Positions 56,470-64,000 of a stretch of 64,000 bases of DNA are shown piece by piece (the first letter of the stretch is position 1; each line of letters starts with the position of its first letter). A program made the position numbers and the translations under genes. The notes under the pieces are model-generated. The model was given only the letters and a program-made list of their open reading frames with translations. It was not told the DNA's origin and did no database searches. Origin of the DNA: Heliocidaris tuberculata (taxonomy: Eukaryota; Echinodermata; Echinoidea; Camarodonta; Echinometridae); the NCBI GenBank assembly GCA_025618425.1, contig CM046844.1, positions 12,677,080 through 12,741,079 on the forward strand. Reading direction: 5' to 3'.

Positions 56470-56766
56470 GGAGGTATGGTGGTATAGTGGTTCATTAACT
56501 TGACTCTCAATCCAAGGGTTGAGGGTTCGAATCTCAGCTCAGCACTAGCGTCTTTTATCAAGACATTAATCCACATTTGCCACTCTCCACCCAGGTGTTA
56601 AATGGGTACCTGACAGGATTTATTCCTTGAAATGCACTGTGCGCTGATTACGGCAGCCGGAGCTAAAGCCAGGGTAATAATATCCAAACCCTCTGGAAGC
56701 GCATAGGGACGTTATGTCATAATGTGATATGCGCTATACAAGAACGGTTTATTATCATTATCATAT
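56470..56766 (+). mobile_element. tRNA-derived SINE
   Basis: The head has an A box (TGGTATAGTGG) and B box (GGTTCGAATC) at tRNA-like spacing, most like tRNA-Gly/Glu. The body contains CACTCTCCACCCAGGTGTTA and AATGGGTACCTGACAGGATT, and the tail ends ATGCGCTATACAAGAACGG followed by TTATTATCATTATC. Both pol III boxes are intact. A loose flanking repeat (ATATTTG/ATATTTTG) may be the target duplication. Confidence 0.8.
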
Positions 56767-57689
56767 TTTGATGATGTGCGTCCTAAAAAAATGTTTGACG
56801 GTTTGAAAAAATATTTCAAAATATGTTCATAAAATTGTCATACCTTGGCTTAGCTTAGGGTATCTTATATCAAATGACACCAAAAACATCTAACAATATC
56901 TTACACTTGAGTGAACAAAAGCCATTGTCGTGAAATGGTGCTAAATGGTTGACAAAAATGAAAAGGCTTAGAAACTGTCATATTCTGATCATTATAAGGC
57001 AATTGCATGAAAGGACTTTTAGCCTTTGCTGCCTCAAATATTTTGAAATATTTAGTTGGGGAGACTTTTTCTGACTGTTAACTTTTTTCTCGGAAGCACT
57101 AAGTATATACCTATATATACCTAAATCCTACTTAAGGCGAAGTCCCAGAAAAAAAAAAGGAAACCGGATTTCATGGCAAAAAATTTGTAGCATAATTCAT
57201 GATTTCCTCGACGGGATATACATGAATGAAAAGCTCTGCCTCTATACTTTTATTTGATGTACAACTTAATATTAATAATTCACGCATGATTGAATTAAAA
57301 CAATGCAAAGTGATGCTACCAAATTTTCATTTGAACGCACAATTTGCAACTTTGAGTGAGTTTTTAGGGCAGTAAATGCGATTATTAAATAAAAACAAAA
57401 AAACATCACATCAACATTTATAATTTTCTCTTTTATATGATACATCATTCGTAAAAAAAAAAAAAATGAATGATGTATGCCAAAGAACAGGTCAAATGAA
57501 AACATGTTTGATTTTTGCCCAAATTAGTGGATAGTTGAGTAAGAATCCATTCAGCTTTCCTGACCCAGCAGCTGACGATGGACTTAATGCTTGGGTGAAT
57601 TTGCACAAACAAGCTGAATAAAAAGGAACATTAGAGATGCTTGGGGAATAAAAAGGCTGAAAATTAAGCAAACCACCAATAGCTTGCCT
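56767..57689. other. Noncoding stretch with small hairpin
   Basis: No gene. ATACATCATTC and GAATGATGTAT around an A13 loop (57440-57478) form an 11-bp perfect hairpin. GTCCCAGAAAAAAAA at about 57138 resembles CGTCCCAGAAAAAAAACG at 42187, possibly ends of the same element type. Confidence 0.4.
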
Positions 57690-58601
57690 GAAGCAATTAG
57701 TCCTAGTCTTAATCTTAGATTAAGCATTGTAAGTAGAAACTTTATTTTTTTTTCACTTTGCTTGAGAAACATAAACCGTACAACTCAACACATACAGATT
57801 ATTGATATGTCGGCCGTCATTACTAATAAGAATATCAAAATATGCTATTGGAACATAAACGGACTTCATAAGCGCTTTAATAGTATACAAAAGACATGAC
57901 TTCTTAATGTAGAAGAATTTGTTCAAGTTGCCAAACGTTATGATATTTTTTGTATTGCTGAAACGAAAACAAATTGTTATGAAAACCTACATATAGATGG
58001 ATACGCAAATACTGTCGTTTGTAGGAAAAGGGATAGGAGAGCTAAATCGGATTCTGCTGGTCTTGCTTTGTACATAAAAGAAACCTTGAAGAAGGGTATT
58101 AGTATACTTCCCCACACTTCAAGTGAATACATTTGGATCAAAATTTCAAAAAAAGAGTTTTAAATTAGAGAATAACGTTTTTATGTGTTTTTTCGTACCT
58201 CAGCCCAGAAAACTCTACCTTCTCAAGCAATGCAGATATATTACAGCTTATTAAAAATGATATAGCGAAATATAAGAACGAGGGGAAAATATTGATAATG
58301 GGAGACCTTAATGGTCACACTAATACCGAACTTGATTACAATCTATTTGACCAGTTTGACGAGGAAACCGGGGCTCTCCCTCCCTTGCTCCCTTCCTCTT
58401 TTGCTGGTATCATACCCCCCAATTAAGACAAATCAAGATACAAGAAAATTAGATAAAAGAGGAAAAGACATTATTGATACCTGCTTAGATTGTGATATGA
58501 TTATTCTTAATGGTAGAAAATCAGGAGACCTGTCGGGGAAATTTACTTGTTATGAAGTGAATGGTCATATCCCAAGTGTTATAGATTAGGCGATAGTTGA
58601 C

Positions 58602-58713
58602 GCTGATATATTTGATGATGTGACATACTTTCAAGTAAAAGATCTTTCTGTATTTTCGCTGATATATTTGATGATGTGACATACTTTCAAGTAAAAGATC
58701 TTTCTGTATTTTC
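58602..58713. repeat. Exact 56-bp tandem duplication in LINE 2
   Basis: Units 58602-58657 and 58658-58713 read identically, from GCTGATATATTTGATGATG to TTTCTGTATTTTC. The duplication lies just before the endonuclease SDH motif and shifts the frame (56 is not a multiple of three). Confidence 0.95.
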
Positions 58714-59026
58714 GGATCATGTCCCATTGAATTAAGCATTAGAGCACACTATACATCTAATAAAGTATCGTAGGACACAACTGAATTCCAACTGACACCA
58801 CATCCCCGCATATATAAGTGGAATTCATCTGTAAGCGATGAGCTTTTTAGAAATGCTCTCATTAGCTCAAGAGATCAGTTAAGGCAATCAACAAATAATA
58901 TTTATGAAGAAAACACTACGGGGTATAGACTGCGCTTTAAAAGACGTTACATCTTATATTTTAGTTAATGGAGATAAAGCTATGATTTGGTCTATACACT
59001 TCAGAAAAAGAAAAGGGAAAAACAGG

Positions 59027-59078
59027 AAGAAAGCTAAAATGCGATTCACGATAAGAAAGCTAAAATGCGATTCACGAT
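59027..59078. repeat. Exact 26-bp tandem duplication in LINE 2
   Basis: AAGAAAGCTAAAATGCGATT plus CACGAT occurs twice in a row (59027-59052, 59053-59078). It shifts the frame. Confidence 0.95.
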
Positions 59079-59872
59079 TCACACTTAGCAAAAAAGTGAA
59101 GAGACTTTGCAAAGAGGTTTGTAGAAATCCTTTTGATAAGCAACTTAGGTCGGAATATTATCTATCGAAAAAAAGCACTTAAAACAAGACTAAAAGAAAA
59201 TATTAACAAGAAAAGAAATGAGATTATTGATAAACTAGAGAGACTGTATGAAAATAACTCTAAAGAATATTGGAACCTAATCCAAGATTTAGAAGACCTC
59301 ACCATGAAAAAAGGCCAAGATACTGATAAGATACCTGAAAAAAGTGGTACGACTATTTCCATAAATTGATGAATAGAGAAAAGATTCTAAATGACGAACA
59401 GAAGCGAATTGAGCGATCCTTAAACGATGGTACGTTCTAGAAAGCTTTTACAGAGCTAGATTTTCATATAACAGCTGAGGAAGTTATAAGCTGCATTAAA
59501 AAAATTGAAACGTAATAAATCACCTGGTAATGACTCTATACTAAATGAAATGTTGAAAGTGGGGCAATAATTTTTCTCCCCTTTGCTTGCAAAACTGTAT
59601 AACCTCATTCTTACAAGTGGATATTTTCCCGATAGTTGGTCAGTTGGACTGATTGAACCCTTATTGAAAAAGGGTCCAGCAAACGACCCTTCGAATTACA
59701 GAGGGATTTGCCTATCTAGTCATTTGGGAAAAAATTATTCTGTTCGGTTCTAAATCAACGATTGGTAAAATGTACAGAAGCTAAACAGATGTATAAGCCA
59801 AACCAAAATTGCATTTAGGAGTGGTTTAAGGACACCGGATCACATTTTCGTTTTAAAAACGATTGTAGATAA

Positions 59873-60059
59873 AACACGATAAAAACTACTTTCGAAAAAT
59901 CAACTGAAGGCAATTTCGATAGCCCTGTCTTTCACCTTTAGAAATGTGCGAACATTACAACAGAGTATTACGTAATCCGAACCTGATTTCTATGGGCAGT
60001 ACAATAGGCCTTTGAAATTGCCCTTGAGTTTATTTTTCGAAAGTAGTTTTTATCGTGTT
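59873..60059. mobile_element. MITE inserted in the RT domain of LINE 2
   Basis: A 187-bp unit bounded by AACACGATAAAAACTACTTT and its exact reverse complement. The inverted similarity reaches about 45 bp (GGCAATTTC/GAAATTGCC). It separates LINE codons HIFVLKTIVDK from YICFVDLKKAFD. A TA target duplication is possible (TA at the junctions), which would fit a Tc1/mariner-type MITE. Confidence 0.75.
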
Positions 60060-60213
60060 ATAAGTACATTGTACATAACCAGAATTGTAGCAGAAATGGG
60101 CTATATATTTGTTTTGTCTTGAGTTTATTTTTCGAAAGTAGTTTTTATCGTGTTATAAATACATTGTACATAACCAGAATTGTAGCAAAAATGGGCTATA
60201 TATTTGTTTTGTC
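60024..60213. repeat. 95-bp tandem duplication spanning the MITE right end
   Basis: Units 60024-60118 and 60119-60213 differ at only two sites. Each contains the MITE's right terminal repeat plus about 59 bp of adjoining LINE sequence, so the duplication is younger than the MITE insertion. Confidence 0.93.
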
Positions 60214-62092
60214 GATCTTAAAAAAGCTTTTGATAGTGTATGCAAAGAAGGCCTTTTTTTATAAATTATTAAACTGGGTATCGGTGATAAATTTTACAAT
60301 GTTATAAAGAATATGTATTCAAAATGTAATCTACGTGTAAAATTAAATGAGGGGTTGACTCCAACTTTCAGTACAAATACTGGACTTAAACAAGGTTGTG
60401 TTATCAGTCCTACTCTCTTTAAGATATTCCTGAATGATATCCCCGATATTTTTGATCGAGAGAAAAGCAGTCCTGTAGAGTTGAATGAAAGAATCCTTAA
60501 TTGCACTATGTATGCGGACGATATTGTCCTTTTTTTCAACTTCCAAAAAGGGTATGGAACATTGTTTGGACCAATTAAATGAGTACTGCAAGCAATGGAA
60601 GCTGGAAATTAATCATTATAAAACCAAAATTATGATGTGTAATAATAATTCAAGGAATTTAATAAAAGAAAACTTTTGGATGAATGGGCATATTCTTGAG
60701 AATGTAAAAGAATTCCAATATCTCGGGATTGTAGTATGTAGTAATGGTTTGTTTAAGCATGCTACAAAACATTTAGCCGATCGATAAATGAAGAAAAGGC
60801 CTTTTCAAATTATACAAATCTTTTGGCAAATATACTCCTAACATTAAAATTGCCACACGCTGCCTTGATAGTATGACCAAACCTATTTCATCATACGGAT
60901 CGGAAACAAAACAAAACTATATTTCAAACCAAATTTCGAAGAAAATCCATCTTCAATGGTGTAAACATATGCTTGGTATAAATCGTAAAAGTAGTAATAT
61001 CGGCGTTATCGCTGAACTTGGAAGATATCCTCTTATCATTGAGGTTTTAATCAACACTCTTAAGTACTGGATAAGAATGCGTAATATTGATCAAGATATT
61101 TTTATTATTGTATGATAGTTATATTGAAAACAAACCAATCTATAAAATCAATGAGCAGTCCTGGTTAAGAAACATAAAAAAAGATTTTATATACTGTAGA
61201 CATCTGTAATGATATAGACATGTGTGAACCAGATGATGTACAAATGACGCAAAACGACTTCGTCTCCCACTGCGAGGGTAAGCTACAAGATATATTCAAT
61301 AACCAAATAAAACTTGACCTTTTCCATGATAAAAACAATGGAGAGGGTACCAACTTGCGGACATATCGATTATTCAAAACTTCCATCAAAGAAGAAAAAT
61401 ATCTAAAAATTCCATCTGCAAACTTAGCATAAGTTCACATAACCTACCAATTGAAAAAGAAAGATACCATCGCCCTCACAAAATACCAGCGAATATACGT
61501 TTTTGTGAAGAATGTAGTATGCAAACAGTAGGAGACGAATTCCATTATGTCATGCAATGTGATAAATTTAGAATAAGAAGAGAGCTGTTTTTTTAATGAT
61601 CTTAAAGCACTCTTTGATAACTTTGAAAACATTAACAGTTTGGAGAGATTCATATTCATAATGTCACTCAAAGAAGACGCTCTCATAAAAGAATTTGCCA
61701 ATTTTTTTGCGATATACTATTGATCAACGTGGTAACCTTTAAATTGTTTATTATTAGGCATATCTATATATAGTGTATATTATGTATATAATTCTTTTAA
61801 TGGCTCTTTTTCTCAGCACCTTACACTACTTGTAAAATAATCTGATAATTTATATTTCATGAAAGAGCATGTCTAGTTGATCAGTTATGAGTATTTTGTT
61901 TTTTTTTTGCTTTTGTTTATGTTTCGAATGCTATACTCAAGATATATTATTCTGTTTTTGTCATAACTTGTGTTACTCTTTTAATATTATTATTATCATT
62001 ATCACTGTTCTGATTATTGCTGTTATATTCGAACAAAATATTGATGGATATGTCAATGAAGTTCAATGAATAAATACATACATACATACAGA

Positions 62093-62169
62093 TAGAGGCA
62101 TACATTTTCATAAAATATTAGTCCAACAGAGCATTTAAACACACACACACACACGCACGCACGCACGCG

Positions 62170-62212
<43 letters not shown>

Positions 62213-62327
62213 GTATATATATATATATATATATATACAGAGTGAGTCAGAAAAAATGCCTCATCATTTTGAAGTTGTCTTGTTTGTAGTATGAATATTT
62301 AATAATGGGTTTCATGATATGTCTTGG
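62093..62327. repeat. (CA)n/(CG)-rich and (TA)n tract
   Basis: CACACA with CGCACG interruptions (62138-62202), then ATATAT (62203-62237). The sequence after it starts GAGTGAGTCAGAAAAAATG and may belong to the element with inverted arms at 62328-63244. Confidence 0.85.
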
Positions 62328-62723
62328 TAGAGTTATCCTCCCAGCATTTTTTGGTACCATTTTCACTTGGATCTTTGCATGCATGACTGAATAACAGACA
62401 ATCTTTAGAAGACTGCAAAATCTCACTTGCGCCAAGTGGCTGGGTGAAGATTTAAACAAATTTTTAAAGAATTTATAACTTATGTGCACACAGAAAGACA
62501 CACACACACCACACCACACCACACCACACACACATCCTAACACACACACATACACACACACTCACAGTAAACAATTCATAATGCAGTGTTAACATTTCCC
62601 ATTTTCTGATAAAGCATTGATATTTTACTAAGATCATCGCTGCATGTTTAAGTGGTAATTCGCTAACAATTTTCCCCTAACACATTAACCACCACCACCA
62701 CCACCACCATCATCATCATCATT

Positions 62724-62761
<38 letters not shown>

Positions 62762-63244
62762 TATCATCATCAAGTGCACATTAATCCAATGTGCTATCTA
62801 AAATGTATCTCGTTGGTCATGTCTTTTGTTGGTAAACAATGGCAATTAACAATGGATATCTGTGCTTTTGTTGTACGTGCCTACAAAAGGGCTTGCCTGA
62901 TTTGGCAGCAGTTACTCATGTTGAGCCCTTTGTGAGTAGCACAAGTACTGGAATTATAGTTCGTCCTTAGTTTACCCCGCAACAGATTAAATTAATTTAA
63001 AAATACCTTGTTTATTGTTTGTGTTTTTATTCACAGACATTTACAGTGTAATTGTGTGTGTGTGTGGGTGGGGGTGTGTGTCTTTCTGCGTGCACATAAG
63101 TTATAAATTTTTTCACAATTTGTTTCTTTCTTCACCCAGCCACTTGGCTCAAGTGAGATTTTGCAGTCTTCTAAAGATTGTCTGTTGTTCAGTCATGCAT
63201 GCAAAGATCCAAAGGTACCAAAAAATGCTGGGAGGATAACTCTA
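62328..63244. repeat. Large inverted repeat, 180-bp arms, 560-bp spacer
   Basis: Left arm 62328-62506 starts TAGAGTTATCCTCCCAGCAT. It reappears inverted at 63065-63244, ending ATGCTGGGAGGATAACTCTA. Shared interior landmarks are TTTGCATGCATGACTGAA, AGACTGCAAAATCTCACTTG and CCAAGTGGCTGGGTGAAG. The spacer holds CA repeats and an ACC/ATC microsatellite (about 62690-62770). This could be a transposon with long terminal inverted repeats or a duplicated and inverted segment. Confidence 0.8.
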
Positions 63245-63872
63245 TGTGTGTATATAATACTTCACTAGGCCATATATAACAACTTCTTATAACGTGTCCA
63301 TATTATCACACCTTCAGTCCTACTCCACTCTCGTTCCCTATCTCCCCCCCCCCCCCTCCCTCTCTCTCTCTTCTGTCTGGACTCCTCTGCCCCCTCTCTG
63401 CCTCTCCCTCTCGTTCCACATTACACTATACTATGTCTGTACTAGACTATACGATGTTGTATTACATTACACTATACTTTATTACATTATATTGTGTTGT
63501 ATTATATTATATTGTGTTGTATCATACTATATTGTATCATGCTATATATCCATGTAATTAATGCAAATGCAAACTTGTATATATTGAAACAACAAGTGAA
63601 GCTACCAGGTTGTGTACTTTTCATATAGATCCCCAAAGAAGCCCATGTCACCTTAAAAAGCAGCACCGACTAGTTACCACGACAACCTAGTCCACATGGT
63701 AATCATTCACACTCATTATCTGTATAGTTTGCAAATATCCATAGAATTATTATTTACAGAAATAGATTTGTAAATATAGACATGCAAGTATCTTTTCACA
63801 CATTGATTTATTCTTTTAAAAGATATGCAAATGTATAATAATTATGATGATGTTAATAATATAATACCACTT

Positions 63873-63941
<69 letters not shown>

Positions 63942-64000
63942 ATAATAATAATAATAACAGACATAACAATAACAATAATGATAATAATAATCATTATTAT
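63245..64000. repeat. Low-complexity end of window
   Basis: C run at 63345-63356; AT-rich minisatellite of TATTATATTATATTGTGTTG-like units (63415-63550); (CTA)n then (ATA)n at 63869-63960. No gene. Confidence 0.8.

Larger units (their letters stand above)
57690..62092 (+). mobile_element. Second decayed LINE, with EN, RT and CCHC-like end
   Basis: ORF2 starts near 57807 (NIKICYWNINGLHKRFNSIQ). Endonuclease motifs follow: IFCIAETKT, GLALYIKE, a YLSPENS segment, ILIMGDLNGHTNT, IILNGRKSGDLSGKFTC and FSDHVPL. The RT shows SNYRGICLSSHLGK, YICFVDLKKAFDSV, NTGLKQGCVISPTLFKIFLN and MYADDIVLF, then NHYKTKIMM and FQYLGIVV. A C-terminal C-E-E-C..DEFHYVMQC motif lies at about 61498-61560. It ends AATGAATAAATACATACATA. 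Frameshifts, stops, three tandem duplications and a MITE insertion disable it. It differs from the LINE at 15280-17952; I do not assign its clade. Confidence 0.87.

Overview
This is eukaryotic, animal-type nuclear DNA: AT-rich, intron-scale spacing, dense microsatellites, poly(G/C) tracts, LINE, SINE and DNA-transposon debris, and no operon structure. The best guess is a marine invertebrate, probably a deuterostome such as an echinoderm. That guess rests on the receptor types and the repeat texture; nothing in the window proves the taxon.

Two convincing protein-coding genes are present, both intronless across their coding region and both on the minus strand. At 23309-24889 there is a 526-residue surface protein: signal peptide, two Ig-like domains, a cysteine knot-like cluster, a Thr/Ser-rich stalk with 40-residue repeats, and a C-terminal hydrophobic tail suggesting a GPI anchor. 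At 36845-40246 there is a 1133-residue seven-transmembrane receptor of the secretin/Methuselah-like superfamily, with a somatomedin-B-like domain and a duplicated cysteine module in its ectodomain. Several short exon-like segments with good splice signals (3930-4030, 19716-19802, 28427-28511, 41146-41262, 54345-54450, all minus strand) hint at further intron-containing genes that I cannot name.

The rest is mostly mobile and repetitive DNA. There are two long decayed LINEs (15280-17952 and 57690-62092) and short LINE remnants at 10810-10929, 49625-49780 and 20880-21035. Nonautonomous DNA elements include two Harbinger-like MITEs (5624-6028, 9724-10132), hAT-like elements with 8-bp target duplications (8078-8236, 41403-41786) or without (42420-42675), a CACTGTAAA-ended element (42818-43155), two copies of a large fold-back element (7296-8582, 55062-56103) and three small TTAACCC/GGGTTAA palindromes. 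A tRNA-derived SINE lies at 56470-56766, with a related tail at 44420-44527. A 3.7-kb array of about 389-bp repeats, arranged as two opposed blocks, fills 43205-46965.

The layers allow relative dating: a hAT element lies inside one fold-back copy while the other copy preserves the unfilled site; a MITE lies inside the second LINE and was then partly copied by a tandem duplication; a SINE tail interrupts the 389-bp array. No multi-gene pathway is visible. The two receptor genes are the functional core, and any joint role is speculation.
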